Notes: generated by a model not told the origin, from the letters alone. Shown: positions 15,354 through 23,235, numbered from the stretch's first letter. The stretch is 23,235 bases of DNA from an uncultured bacterium (GCA_900547585.1 URHD01000030.1:1-23235), one strand, 5' to 3'. Made by a program: numbers and translations.

Positions 15354-15758
15354 ATGAAAAAAAATCTCTTATTTTTGTCAATTTTAATCACATCACTAAT
15401 CAGCTGCCTGCCTGCTGCCTGCGCACAAACAAGTCCGGCCCAGACACAGGCTTATGCTTCATACCAGAGCTGCGTAAGACAATACCAGCTGCCTTTTGAA
15501 AAACTTTTTTACCTGGCTCTTTCCTCAGTAAATTCAAATAAATTTGAAATACTTGAAATGCAATCCAGAAACGGCTACATACTTTTTGAAAGCAATAATA
15601 AAGAATTTTTGCTCAGCATAATGAAAAAAGACAGCAAAACCTCATTTATAAAACTCACTCCCGCTGACAATGATTACTATTTTTCCTCCTCAATACCCCA
15701 GCGAATTTTTTCAACCATTGACTTAACCCTGAACAACCCTGTTCAGGAAATAAAGTAA
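15354..15758 (+). CDS. Small exported protein, probable lipoprotein, co-transcribed with polA
   Basis: 134 aa. A hydrophobic signal segment (5-17) ends in a lipobox-like LISC (Cys18); a second site, AACA before Gln25, would suit ordinary signal peptidase, so lipidation is likely but not certain. The mature part of about 110 residues looks like a small alpha/beta fold (FEKLFYLALSSVNSNKF, then alternating strands). I do not recognise the family. The ATG lies 2 nt after the polA stop, with its GGAG inside the polA end, so the two are co-translated. The link to polA is probably only positional. Confidence 0.75.
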   Translation: MKKNLLFLSILITSLISCLPAACAQTSPAQTQAYASYQSCVRQYQLPFEKLFYLALSSVNSNKFEILEMQSRNGYILFESNNKEFLLSIMKKDSKTSFIKLTPADNDYYFSSSIPQRIFSTIDLTLNNPVQEIK

Positions 15759-15785
15759 ACAATTTACTCGGACAAGTTTGGTAAA

Positions 15786-16571
15786 TTACGAGTTTTTCAA
15801 AATAACACGCAAATTCTCAACCAGAGAATCCAAAACTCCTAAAATTTCATCATGCCCGCACTCAAAAAGCTTTGAAAAATCCTCCTCAAATCTCTCAGGC
15901 AGCCTCGTGCATAATTTTTTTGCATAAGCCATTAGCCGCTTTTCTCCGGGATGATAAACCCTGTTCAGCGCAAAGAGTACATCAAAATAACTCGCCAAAA
16001 ACGCCGTCAATCTATGATTTACACTAATAAAATCACGCCGTTTCAGTGCATTTTTTATCTGCGCGTAAAAAGAAGCATATTTTTTATCTTTCAAAAGTAT
16101 AAAATTCTTGTTAATAATCGCATGCGCAAGCTCTTGCGGATAGCCGGCAGAAATTTTCTTTTTTAATTCCCCGAACCATCCGTCACGGTCATAAAGAACC
16201 TCGGACGAAGCAATATTGTGCAAAAAAGCCGTCGTATAACCCAGCCACGCATTTTTTTCGTCATAAACGCCCTTTATAACACCTTCAATCCAGGCCGGAT
16301 CCCGATACATTATATCCAACCCCTTATTTGAATCAGCAATAATCATCTCATCACCGGTTTCCCAGTATCTGTTATCCAAAGAGGGTTCTTTTGCGTACTT
16401 TTCAGCGATACATTGCCTTATCTTTAGAGGAATTTCCTCCTCCGTGTAAATATAAACATCAAAATCCGAATCCTCATCGGCCGTGCCTGACGTAACAGAG
16501 CCAGCGAGTGCAATCGCCTTAACAGATGGAATTTTAGAAAATTCGTAAATAATCTTTTCAAAATCTGACAT
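15786..16571 (-). CDS. Nucleotidyltransferase-domain protein with a DUF4037-like C-terminus
   Basis: 261 aa. The N-terminal pol-beta-type nucleotidyltransferase motif is G24-S25...D36-x-D38 (AGSVTSGTADEDSDFDVYIY), with a likely third acid at D86 (GLDIMY), so the metal-binding triad appears intact. The C-terminal part is helical and resembles DUF4037-type proteins. Relatives include antibiotic adenylyltransferases and toxin-antitoxin MNT enzymes, but the substrate here cannot be told from sequence. An AAGGG site lies before the ATG. It is a single gene, divergent from the paralogous pair and convergent with the lipoprotein gene, with no HEPN partner next to it. Confidence 0.8.
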   Translation of the reverse strand: MSDFEKIIYEFSKIPSVKAIALAGSVTSGTADEDSDFDVYIYTEEEIPLKIRQCIAEKYAKEPSLDNRYWETGDEMIIADSNKGLDIMYRDPAWIEGVIKGVYDEKNAWLGYTTAFLHNIASSEVLYDRDGWFGELKKKISAGYPQELAHAIINKNFILLKDKKYASFYAQIKNALKRRDFISVNHRLTAFLASYFDVLFALNRVYHPGEKRLMAYAKKLCTRLPERFEEDFSKLFECGHDEILGVLDSLVENLRVILKNS

Positions 16572-16606
16572 TTTTCACCCTTTAATTACAAGAAAATCTT
16601 TTTGTA

Positions 16607-16615
16607 TGCTATAAG
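16607..16615 (+). promoter_or_regulatory. Extended -10 promoter of the paralogous secreted-protein pair
   Basis: TG-C-TATAAG, an extended -10 with one mismatch. The -35 is weak (TTACAA at 16586-16591, 18-nt spacing). The predicted start is about 12 nt before the ATG at 16634. Confidence 0.45.
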
Positions 16616-16633
16616 TTTATTATAGGATATTTT

Positions 16634-17479
16634 ATGAAAAAGTTTATCGTCTTAATATTTATTATTATACTGGCAAATTCTGTAACAGCAGCAGAAATCG
16701 GACTCGACGGGGTTGAAAAGAACAAAATTAAAATGACCCCTAAAGTCACACATGACGAAAAAAACCTGCTTATGGACAAAGACAAGGCAATGAAAGAACT
16801 CCTTGCCCAACAGCAGAAAAAAGACCTTGAAGATATTGAAAACCTATGGCAGTCAACTGTCGAAAACAACAATATTATCAAATTCGCAATGCGCAAACTC
16901 TCCGCACCGCCCGAACAACAGAGATTTCATTCATCCTTAATGGCAAAATCTGTTTCAGCCTTGATAAGCGGAGCTTCCTTTGTCCCATCACTTTTCGGCT
17001 CAAACTACATGGTACAATCCGCCTCTTACGCGACAGGTCGCCTCGCAAACAGCTATCTAAACAACAAAAACAACCCGCAGGAAACCCCGATGACGGACAC
17101 AGAGCTGATTGAACTGGCCGGAATGATTGAATCCCTGCAAGATACAATTATAAACTCCTATTACAACTATAAAGCGATTCTTGTCCAAATAAAAGAAACC
17201 CGCCAGCAGCTTGTTTTGTACAACAAAAACTACTCACAAGCCCTGAAAAATAATGACGAGATGGAAATTGTCGTATCTTCTTCAATGTACGATGACCTGC
17301 TTTATGAAGAATACCGCCTTATGCAGCAGGCGAAAAAATATCAGATGGATTTGCAAAGACTTGCAGGAAAAAAAACGGTTGAGAACCTGAATCTCTATCA
17401 GTACGTATTCAAAGACGAACTTTTCAACCCGAATCCACCTAAAAACCAGCCTAAAACAGCAGATGGAGGCAAAAAATGA
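16634..17479 (+). CDS. Secreted helical protein of unknown family, paralogue 1
   Basis: 281 aa. A signal peptide (1-20, cleavage after TAA) indicates export. The mature protein has a helix with the pattern DIENLW...IIKFAMRKLS, a Ser/Gly/Ala-rich middle (about 100-140), then two long helices (about 155-190 and 195-245) and a Pro/Asn-rich tail. The last two helices recall the paired helices of TolC-like outer-membrane channels, but the beta-strand parts are missing. The following gene repeats the same order, so they are tandem paralogues. The genes overlap by ATGA (4 nt). It is likely a periplasmic protein that works with its neighbour; function unknown. Confidence 0.8.
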   Translation: MKKFIVLIFIIILANSVTAAEIGLDGVEKNKIKMTPKVTHDEKNLLMDKDKAMKELLAQQQKKDLEDIENLWQSTVENNNIIKFAMRKLSAPPEQQRFHSSLMAKSVSALISGASFVPSLFGSNYMVQSASYATGRLANSYLNNKNNPQETPMTDTELIELAGMIESLQDTIINSYYNYKAILVQIKETRQQLVLYNKNYSQALKNNDEMEIVVSSSMYDDLLYEEYRLMQQAKKYQMDLQRLAGKKTVENLNLYQYVFKDELFNPNPPKNQPKTADGGKK

Positions 17480-18363
17480 TAAAAAAACTGTTTTCACTCC
17501 TCATTTTGCTGGGCTGCTTTGCACAAACAGCTTTTTCAATAACAATCGACGAAATGACCACCCCGAAACCACCGGCAGAACGCCTCGGTACGGGTCACAC
17601 ACCGGAAAAAGCCTATAAAGTCGTCGAAAGCAGCAAAAAAGAAATAAAAACAAAAGATGCTTCCTATAAAGAAAACACCGGAGCAAAAGACTTGACTTAT
17701 GCAGATTTAAGCCTGAAAAAAATTGCAAAAGAAGTTGCCGATGACGCAGAACTCGATTCAGGCAACACCGTCAACGACATAAAACTCCTCTGGGTCGGAG
17801 CCGCGCAGCACAGCGAAACCGTAAAATTCATTATTTACAAACTTTCTAACCCCGACGAGGATAAACCTGACAAAAACATAGTAAAAAAAATAATTAAACC
17901 AATTGCAACCGCAGGAAGCCTCGCCGGAATAGGTGTCGGCAATCCTGTTGCCGCAATCGGAGCATTAATGGGCAGTTCGGTGCTCGGAAATTTTGCTACA
18001 AGCGAAAAAGAATTAAACTACCGCTTCACAAAAGTAAATGATGCAGACATGGTTGTTTTGATAAGAAAAATCGAAGAACTACAAAGAAAAATCTGCAATT
18101 ATTATTTTGACTACATGTCCGCACGCGGCGCGCTTATGAAAACAGACGAAATCGTGCTAAAACGCCAAAAACAATTCAACGCAATCTCAGAAACCGGCAC
18201 ACGTGAACAAATCCTCCTCGCTGACGCATATTACAGAGCTGCTTTACAAAAACAAAACACAGCAAAATCCGATTTTCTCTCAAAACGTGCAGCACTAGAA
18301 CAAACTGTCGGAATGGAAACAATGGCGGAGTTTGAAGACCTGCTCAGCCACCGCGGTGAATAA
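17476..18363 (+). CDS. Secreted helical protein of unknown family, paralogue 2
   Basis: 295 aa, signal peptide 1-21 (FAQTAFS). A charged linker (22-95) precedes the block shared with paralogue 1: DIKLLW...TVKFIIYKLS, a Gly/Ala-rich hydrophobic middle (about 137-175), then ELQRKICNYYFDY and a final pair of long helices (AYYRAALQKQNTAKSDFLSK) that again resemble TolC-type coiled coils. It starts inside the end of paralogue 1 (ATGA). Only 6 nt separate its stop from that of trkH on the other strand, with no terminator visible. Duplication is evident by pattern; function is not known. Confidence 0.8.
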   Translation: MIKKLFSLLILLGCFAQTAFSITIDEMTTPKPPAERLGTGHTPEKAYKVVESSKKEIKTKDASYKENTGAKDLTYADLSLKKIAKEVADDAELDSGNTVNDIKLLWVGAAQHSETVKFIIYKLSNPDEDKPDKNIVKKIIKPIATAGSLAGIGVGNPVAAIGALMGSSVLGNFATSEKELNYRFTKVNDADMVVLIRKIEELQRKICNYYFDYMSARGALMKTDEIVLKRQKQFNAISETGTREQILLADAYYRAALQKQNTAKSDFLSKRAALEQTVGMETMAEFEDLLSHRGE

Positions 18364-18369
18364 TCAGCT

Positions 18370-19821
18370 TTACCTAATCTTCCAAAAATCAGGATGGAGC
18401 ATTGCCAAAAACGGAATTAATTCCAGCCTGCCCACAATCATATTTGAAATACAAATTACTTTTGAAAGCGGATGCAAAACATCAAAATTCCCCATAGGCC
18501 CGATTACACCGAATCCGGGGCCGATATTTCCCAGAGTTGCAATGCTTCCGGTTACACCAATAAGCGTATTTTTTTCAATCAATGAAATCAAAAATGCAGA
18601 AACTGCAAAAATTACATAATAAAAAATAATAAAGGCCATCATCTGTGCACCAACTTCGGGCGCAACTATTGTTTTGTTGAGTTTTATAGGAAAAACCCCC
18701 GACGGATGAAGAATTCTGGCGATTTCACGCCGCAAATATTTAAACATAAACGCAACCCTTACAACCTTCACACCTCCTGCAGCAGAACCTGCACATCCGC
18801 CAACAAACATCAAAACAAACAACAGCAATTTTGCATCCAACGTCCATTGCGCATAATCCACAGACCCGAAACCGGCCGTAATTATGACGCTCACAACCTG
18901 AAAAAATGCGTCCATAACAGCTTTAAACGGTGGATATGAATTGTGCGCATATAAAACAAATGCAATAAGCGCGCTAAAAGTAAAAATTATTGCAAAATAA
19001 AGCTTAAATTCATCGTTTTTCCAGAAAAGTAAAAGATTCTTCTGGGTAAAAGCACTGTACATCAAAGAAAAGTTTGTACCTGCAAAAAACATGAAAATAG
19101 CAACAATCCAAACAACAGCAGTTGAGTGATAACCCATAATACTCGCTGCATTCGGCGAAAAACCTCCACCCGCAATTGAAGAAAACGAATTACAGAAAGC
19201 GTCAAACAACGGCATTCCCGCTAATTTCAAAAATATTATCTCAAGAATCGTCAAAACAACATACAATCCCCACAATGCAGTAGCAGTATGACGAATTCTT
19301 GGAGTAATTTTATCCTCTGTAGGGCCGGGAGCCTCCGCAAAAAACATCTGCCGCCCGGCAACCGCAAACTGGGGCAATACAGCAATAAACAGCACGATAA
19401 TCCCCATCCCGCCCAGCCACTGGCTCATTGAACGCCAGAAAAACAACGCCTGCGGATAATCATAACTGGTTAAAATAGTCGCACCCGTCGTCGTAATCCC
19501 GGAAACCGCTTCAAACAACCCGTTAAGAATCGAAAATCCGTAAAAATAATACGGAATTGCCGCAATAACCGCAAACATGCACCACGCAGCCGCCACAATA
19601 AAAAGCGCTTCCGATTTTTTAATATCATTCAGGCTCTCAAAAGTCGAGGATTTTTTTCTGAAAAACAAACTTAAAACAATTGAAACAAAAGAAGCCGTAA
19701 CAAACGGCAGAATTGAAAAATAATCGTTATAATAAATTGCAACAGCCGCAGGCACCAGTATTACCAGCCCGATGCAGCGCAAAATCAAACCTAAAGCTAT
19801 AAAAACGTAAGTTAATCTCAT
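18370..19821 (-). CDS. trkH: Potassium uptake channel subunit TrkH
   Basis: 483 aa, many membrane helices in four M1-P-M2 repeats. The pore loops are readable: SGITTTGATIL, SSIAGGGFSPN, SVIITAGFGSVD and TLGNIGPGFG, with the filter glycine in each, and the GRLE motif near the end. It forms the K+-conducting pore of the Trk system in the cytoplasmic membrane, gated by the TrkA ring. It starts on the last base of the trkA stop codon (TAATG), with AGGAA as ribosome site, so the two are translationally coupled. Confidence 0.96.
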   Translation of the reverse strand: MRLTYVFIALGLILRCIGLVILVPAAVAIYYNDYFSILPFVTASFVSIVLSLFFRKKSSTFESLNDIKKSEALFIVAAAWCMFAVIAAIPYYFYGFSILNGLFEAVSGITTTGATILTSYDYPQALFFWRSMSQWLGGMGIIVLFIAVLPQFAVAGRQMFFAEAPGPTEDKITPRIRHTATALWGLYVVLTILEIIFLKLAGMPLFDAFCNSFSSIAGGGFSPNAASIMGYHSTAVVWIVAIFMFFAGTNFSLMYSAFTQKNLLLFWKNDEFKLYFAIIFTFSALIAFVLYAHNSYPPFKAVMDAFFQVVSVIITAGFGSVDYAQWTLDAKLLLFVLMFVGGCAGSAAGGVKVVRVAFMFKYLRREIARILHPSGVFPIKLNKTIVAPEVGAQMMAFIIFYYVIFAVSAFLISLIEKNTLIGVTGSIATLGNIGPGFGVIGPMGNFDVLHPLSKVICISNMIVGRLELIPFLAMLHPDFWKIR

Positions 19822-21149
19822 TATTTCCTAAAAAATTCCTTAACTCTCGCGCAGTTTTCTTCGTTTGTGAACACCATCAGCTGGTCACAGGGCTTAACAA
19901 CGGTCGTGCCTTTCGGAATTATAACCTGCATACCGCGCTGAATAATTGCAATAATCGCTTTTGCCGGAATATTCAAATCCATAATCCGACGCTCCTGAAA
20001 TTCGGGAGAAATATTTGTTTCGATGATTCTGCCCTGCCCCTGCTCAACAGTAGCAAGGATTTCAACATCTGTTTCAATCAAATCATTTTTAATCTCATTT
20101 ATTGAAGCCTCTTTCGGCGAAAGCGCAACATCAATTCCGACTTTTTCAAAAAGTGCAATATTTGCCGACTTAGAGACCCTAGTAATAACGCGTTTTGCAC
20201 CGAGCTGCTTAACAAGAAGCGAACAGAGAAGATTTTTTTCATCATTGTTCGTAACGCTGATAACAACATCCGAAAGCGCAATATCTTCTGACTGCAAAAG
20301 CTCAAGATTTGTACCGTCACCATATAAAACCAGCGTAGATTTTAGCTCCTCGGTCAAATCCTCACAGCGTTTGTAATCACGTTCAATGATTTTTGTTCTG
20401 ATTCCGACTTTTTCAAGATTCTGCGCAAGCATTAGCCCGACGCTGCCGCCGCCAATTATCGAAGCAGTTTTGACTTTCGATGTATTCTCAAAAATCATGT
20501 TCGCAAGAATATCCAGCGAGGTCGATGACCCCATAAAAATGACTTTGTCGTTCAACTCAAAAGCAGTTTCGCCATCAGGAATAAAAAGCTTGCAATCCCG
20601 CGTAATCCCGACGACCAGAGTGTCATCAGGAAAACGACAATCCTTGAGTTTTTTGCCTAAAAGCTCCGAATTCTCTTTAATTCTGTACTCAAGCAGCCTT
20701 GCTTTGCCCTGTGCAAAATTTTCAACATCAACAGCCTCGGGAACAGTAATAATTCTAAAAATTTCCTGCGTCAAAAGCTCTTCCGGCCAGATAATAAAGT
20801 CAATCATTTCATATTTTGTGTTTTTCAAAAGCATCATTGACTCAATATATTCCGGCGTGCTCACAAAACAAACCGTTTTTGCGCAGCTGAGCCTACTTAC
20901 GGTAAGGCAGGCAACAATATTCGCCTCATCAAACTGCGTACAGGCAATAAAAATATCAGCATCCTCAATATTTGCCGATTTTAAAGTGTTAATATTTGAA
21001 CCGTTGCCTTCAATATAGCTTATATCGAGCTTGCTGAGCGCAGCTGTCTTGTTTTCTTCCTTGTCGATTATGGTAATGTCATGGTCTTCAAAGAATTCCG
21101 TTGCAATAAGATAGCCTATCTCACTGGCACCAAAAACAACAATTTTCAT
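19821..21149 (-). CDS. trkA: Potassium uptake regulatory subunit TrkA
   Basis: 442 aa with two RCK/TrkA-N Rossmann domains, each followed by a TrkA-C domain. The nucleotide loops are GASEIG (7-12) in the first and GGGSVG in the second half; the first departs from the usual GAGEVG by an Ala-Ser pair, which should still bind NAD(H). It controls TrkH in the membrane. An AAGGAA site lies 9-10 nt before the ATG. It is divergent from yidC. Confidence 0.95.
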   Translation of the reverse strand: MKIVVFGASEIGYLIATEFFEDHDITIIDKEENKTAALSKLDISYIEGNGSNINTLKSANIEDADIFIACTQFDEANIVACLTVSRLSCAKTVCFVSTPEYIESMMLLKNTKYEMIDFIIWPEELLTQEIFRIITVPEAVDVENFAQGKARLLEYRIKENSELLGKKLKDCRFPDDTLVVGITRDCKLFIPDGETAFELNDKVIFMGSSTSLDILANMIFENTSKVKTASIIGGGSVGLMLAQNLEKVGIRTKIIERDYKRCEDLTEELKSTLVLYGDGTNLELLQSEDIALSDVVISVTNNDEKNLLCSLLVKQLGAKRVITRVSKSANIALFEKVGIDVALSPKEASINEIKNDLIETDVEILATVEQGQGRIIETNISPEFQERRIMDLNIPAKAIIAIIQRGMQVIIPKGTTVVKPCDQLMVFTNEENCARVKEFFRK

Positions 21150-21187
21150 ATAACTACATTCCTTAATTTAGCGTTTGAATTATGTAG

Positions 21188-21216
21188 ATATTAAGCCAAA
21201 TACAGATTATTTACAA
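21188..21216 (-). promoter_or_regulatory. trkA-trkH promoter
   Basis: On the minus strand, -35 TTGTAA (21216-21211), 17-nt spacer, -10 TAATAT (21193-21188). The leader to the ATG is about 30 nt. Confidence 0.5.
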
Positions 21217-21249
21217 TACATTCTTACGCACAAATTCTCCACAGTAAAA

Positions 21250-21314
21250 GCATGATATTCATTTTTCGCAGCCTGTGAGCATAGCGAATCGAGCTCGAAA
21301 AATGAATATTATGC
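21250..21314. repeat. Long palindromic element between trkA and yidC
   Basis: Arms of 19 bp with one G-T mismatch: 21250-21268 and 21296-21314. The arm core is ATATTCATTTTTCG on the left and CGAAAAATGAATAT on the right. The 27-nt middle (CAGCCTGTGAGC...CGAGCT) has an inner AGC/GCT pairing. It sits upstream of both divergent genes, so it is not a terminator for either, although a T run follows on the plus strand. It looks like a repetitive extragenic palindrome or a tiny MITE. Confidence 0.6.
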
Positions 21315-21432
21315 ACTTTTTACGCAAAAATTGACAATTTCCCCCAAAAGCAAAAGAAATTACAATACATTTACCCATGTTTGTTTTACAATATTGCATT
21401 ATAAAGAAATAAATTAACTTGAGGAGAATAAG

Positions 21433-22551
21433 GTGGACTTAACAGTACTAACAATAGACTTTTTGAAAGTTTTAAGCAATATATTCGGAAGCTACGGAAT
21501 GGGAATCATCGCCCTAACCGTGCTAATAAGACTTGCCCTCTGGCCGACAAGCGTTTCACAGCAGCGTTCAATGAAAACAATGCAACTTCTCCAGCCAAAA
21601 ATGAAAGCTATCCAAGACAGGTACAAAAACGACCCGCAAACTGCACAGCGAAAAATGATGGAGTTCTACAAAGAACACAATTTCAATCCGATGGCAGGAT
21701 GTTTGCCAATGCTTATCCAGCTTCCTATTTTTATCCTTTTGTATTCATCTTTGATGAGCCCTCAGTTCATTTCAATGGCAGGTCAATCAAATTTTCTGTT
21801 CATAAATCGTCTTGATGCGACACTGAAAGGCAATGCAGGCGTTTCTAACGACGGAAAATTCTCTGTTTCGCCCAACGACAAATTTACAGTCGGTAAAAAA
21901 ATAAAGTTCTATGCAGGAAACGAAGAACTCGGCGAAATAAAACTTAAAAAGAACAATGTGGAAGTTCTCGGAAAAATCACTCCCGGTGAACCGATTGATA
22001 TGAAAATCAGCCGCGACAACCTTAACGGCGACTACTCACAATTGAAAAAAATCACCGAAGTAAAAGCAATTGTAACAGACAACAGCACAAGAGAAGTCGA
22101 AGATGTCACATTTAAATCCGACGGCGACCTGCTAATCGCCCATGTCCCGACAATTGCAGCTAAAACTGCTTTCCACTATGACGTATTTATTCTTATCGTG
22201 ATTTTCGGTATCACAATGTTCCTGTCGCAAAAAATAATGACGCAGGTCAACAAAACAGCCCAGATGGATCCCCAGCAGGAAGCAATGCAAAAAACAATGG
22301 GAACAATGATGCCTGTAATGCTTACGGCAACATTCCTTTTCTTCCCGATTCCGGCAGGTGTTTTGCTTTATCTTATTGCCAGCAACATCGTAATGGTCGC
22401 TCAAACCATTATAATCAATAAACAACTTGAAAAAGAGCAGGGCATCAAAAAAGCCGCAAAATCCATGCCCGTTGACAATACAGAAATAGCAAATTCCAAA
22501 CCGGTAAAAGCAAAAGAAGTAAAAAATGTAGAAAATGAAACAATCGAATAA
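21433..22551 (+). CDS. yidC: Membrane protein insertase YidC/Oxa1
   Basis: 372 aa. The 60KD_IMP core is present: the first helix has the conserved Arg33 (LTVLIRLALWP), followed by the cytoplasmic hairpin QQRSMKTMQLLQPKMKAIQDRY, then NPMAGCLPMLIQLPIF, and later FFPIPAGVLLYLIASN. There is no E. coli-type N-terminal P1 domain. Instead about 115 polar residues (about 125-240) are inserted between core helices on the outer face, as in cyanobacterial YidC. A basic cytoplasmic tail ends the protein. The start is GTG with GAGGAG six nt upstream. The usual rnpA/rpmH neighbours are not present. Confidence 0.95.
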   Translation: MDLTVLTIDFLKVLSNIFGSYGMGIIALTVLIRLALWPTSVSQQRSMKTMQLLQPKMKAIQDRYKNDPQTAQRKMMEFYKEHNFNPMAGCLPMLIQLPIFILLYSSLMSPQFISMAGQSNFLFINRLDATLKGNAGVSNDGKFSVSPNDKFTVGKKIKFYAGNEELGEIKLKKNNVEVLGKITPGEPIDMKISRDNLNGDYSQLKKITEVKAIVTDNSTREVEDVTFKSDGDLLIAHVPTIAAKTAFHYDVFILIVIFGITMFLSQKIMTQVNKTAQMDPQQEAMQKTMGTMMPVMLTATFLFFPIPAGVLLYLIASNIVMVAQTIIINKQLEKEQGIKKAAKSMPVDNTEIANSKPVKAKEVKNVENETIE

Positions 22552-22572
22552 ATTGACCAACATAACCCCTCG

Positions 22573-22611
22573 GTCATTCAGGACTTGAGCCGGAATCTCC
22601 TGCATTGCAGG
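22573..22611 (+). repeat. Partial copy of a palindromic intergenic repeat between yidC and the carbonic anhydrase gene
   Basis: The stretch beginning GGTCATTCAGGACTTGAGCC and ending CCTGCATTGCAGG resembles the left half and apex (CCTGC-ATT-GCAGG, 22599-22611) of intergenic palindromes known from many genomes, whose other half would read GGCTCAAGTCCTGAATGACC. That half is absent here, so this is probably a decayed or truncated copy. Its G+C content is above that of the surrounding spacer. Confidence 0.45.
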
Positions 22612-22650
22612 CCAAAATTTACAATCTAAAAAAATCTAAAAAGGAAAAAA

Positions 22651-23223
22651 ATGAACGAACAAGCCCAAAAAGCCTTACAATCGCTCATCGATGGCAACAA
22701 AAACTTCGTAAACGGAATTTCAACAGCAAACAACAGAACCGTTGAAACCCTAAAAACCCTCCAAAACGGTCAATCGCCCAAAGCGTGCATTCTGACCTGC
22801 TCCGACTCAAGGGTTGTACCGGAATTAATCTTCGACAAAGGGCTGGGTGATCTTTTTGTTGTCCGTGGAGCCGGCGCAGTAATTGGCCCCAATATTTTAG
22901 AATCAGTTGAATATGCTGTTGCAAAATTAAAAGTACCGCTAGTAATAGTAATGAGCCATGACGATTGCGGGGTAATGAAAGCTGCAAAAAACACCTATCC
23001 GGCAGAACCTGAAAAATTCGGCCTGCTGATAAAATCAGTATATGAAATTATCGACCACGAAACCGAATGCTACAACGAACTCGCACTCGATTACACGCTC
23101 GTAAAAAAAAGAAAACTCCTAAAACGCTCCGAACTCTTACGAAAAGCCTACGCATCAGGCGAACTCGATATCGTCAGAGCTTATTTTAAATTTGATACGG
23201 GCGAAGTAATAATATTAGATTAA
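22651..23223 (+). CDS. Beta-class carbonic anhydrase
   Basis: 190 aa. The zinc-site motifs are C50-S-D52-S-R54 and H103-D-D-C106-G, matching the beta-class ligands (Cys, His, Cys with the Asp/Arg pair). The usual R-N-A-G-N segment reads VVRGAGAVIG (70-79), so both Asn are lost, an uncommon form. The C-terminal third (about 115-170) is Lys-rich and less like characterised enzymes, but the ending FDTGEVIIL fits the final strand. It interconverts CO2 and bicarbonate in the cytoplasm. AAAGGA precedes the ATG. It may be co-transcribed with yidC, as no terminator was seen between them. Confidence 0.88.
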   Translation: MNEQAQKALQSLIDGNKNFVNGISTANNRTVETLKTLQNGQSPKACILTCSDSRVVPELIFDKGLGDLFVVRGAGAVIGPNILESVEYAVAKLKVPLVIVMSHDDCGVMKAAKNTYPAEPEKFGLLIKSVYEIIDHETECYNELALDYTLVKKRKLLKRSELLRKAYASGELDIVRAYFKFDTGEVIILD

Positions 23224-23235
23224 AAAATTAAAAAA

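Noticed and set aside
15728..15747. 8-bp hairpin (CCTGAACA / TGTTCAGG) at the end of the lipoprotein gene as a terminator
   Set aside because: It lies inside the coding region and is followed by A-rich sequence, not T residues, on either strand.
20386..21018. 210-codon open frame on + opposite trkA
   Set aside because: Ser/Ile/Phe-rich low-complexity translation antisense to trkA; a shadow frame.
21331..21366. TTGACA (21331) with TACAAT (21361) as a yidC promoter
   Set aside because: The spacing of 24 nt is too long. No well-spaced alternative was found, so the yidC promoter is left unassigned.
1..23235. CRISPR arrays, IS elements, phage genes, tRNA or rRNA
   Set aside because: None seen: no regularly spaced repeats, no transposase or integrase motifs, and no recognisable tRNA or rRNA segments on reading both strands.

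Overview
The window (about 40% G+C, no IS elements, no tRNA or rRNA seen) looks like a chromosome segment of a non-photosynthetic relative of Cyanobacteria, most likely a gut-type Melainabacteria/Vampirovibrionia (Gastranaerophilales) genome. This is inferred, not searched. Ribosomal proteins S12 and S7 read as cyanobacterial. YidC carries the internal extracytoplasmic insert that I associate with cyanobacterial YidC. [FeFe] hydrogenases point to a strict anaerobe, and there is an outer-membrane TpsB barrel.

Layout. (1) 2-1744: C-terminal part of a two-partner-secretion barrel (+) entering from the left edge and ending at a bidirectional terminator. (2) 1813-6785: a five-gene minus-strand operon from a near-consensus promoter: NuoE-like [2Fe-2S] protein, a PAS-containing sensory-type (group C) [FeFe] hydrogenase, a SpoIIE-type PP2C phosphatase, a second NuoE-like protein, and a group B-type [FeFe] hydrogenase. 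This looks like an H2/redox sensing module coupled to a protein phosphatase and a catalytic hydrogenase. (3) 6854-7202: long intergenic region with a possible small RNA on +. (4) 7206-9382: two unrecognised membrane/coiled-coil proteins (-). (5) 9709-12061: ftsZ, then rpsL-rpsG, each unit closed by a terminator; fusA and tuf do not follow. (6) 12126-12326: a 66-aa protein (-) that shares an identical 17-nt upstream element with operon 4. (7) 12469-15758: polA with a degenerate proofreading site plus a small lipoprotein gene. (8) 15786-18363: a nucleotidyltransferase (-) divergent from a pair of tandem paralogous secreted helical proteins. (9) 18370-21149: trkA-trkH potassium uptake (-). (10) 21433-23223: yidC and a beta-carbonic anhydrase, with two palindromic repeat-like elements in the flanking spacers.

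The strongest candidates for something undescribed are the hydrogenase/phosphatase operon, which has no visible kinase or flavoprotein partner, and a putative lineage-specific regulon (the 481-aa, 243-aa and 66-aa proteins) tied together by the motif CAAAATAAAAATTGCGC at nearly the same distance from each start codon.
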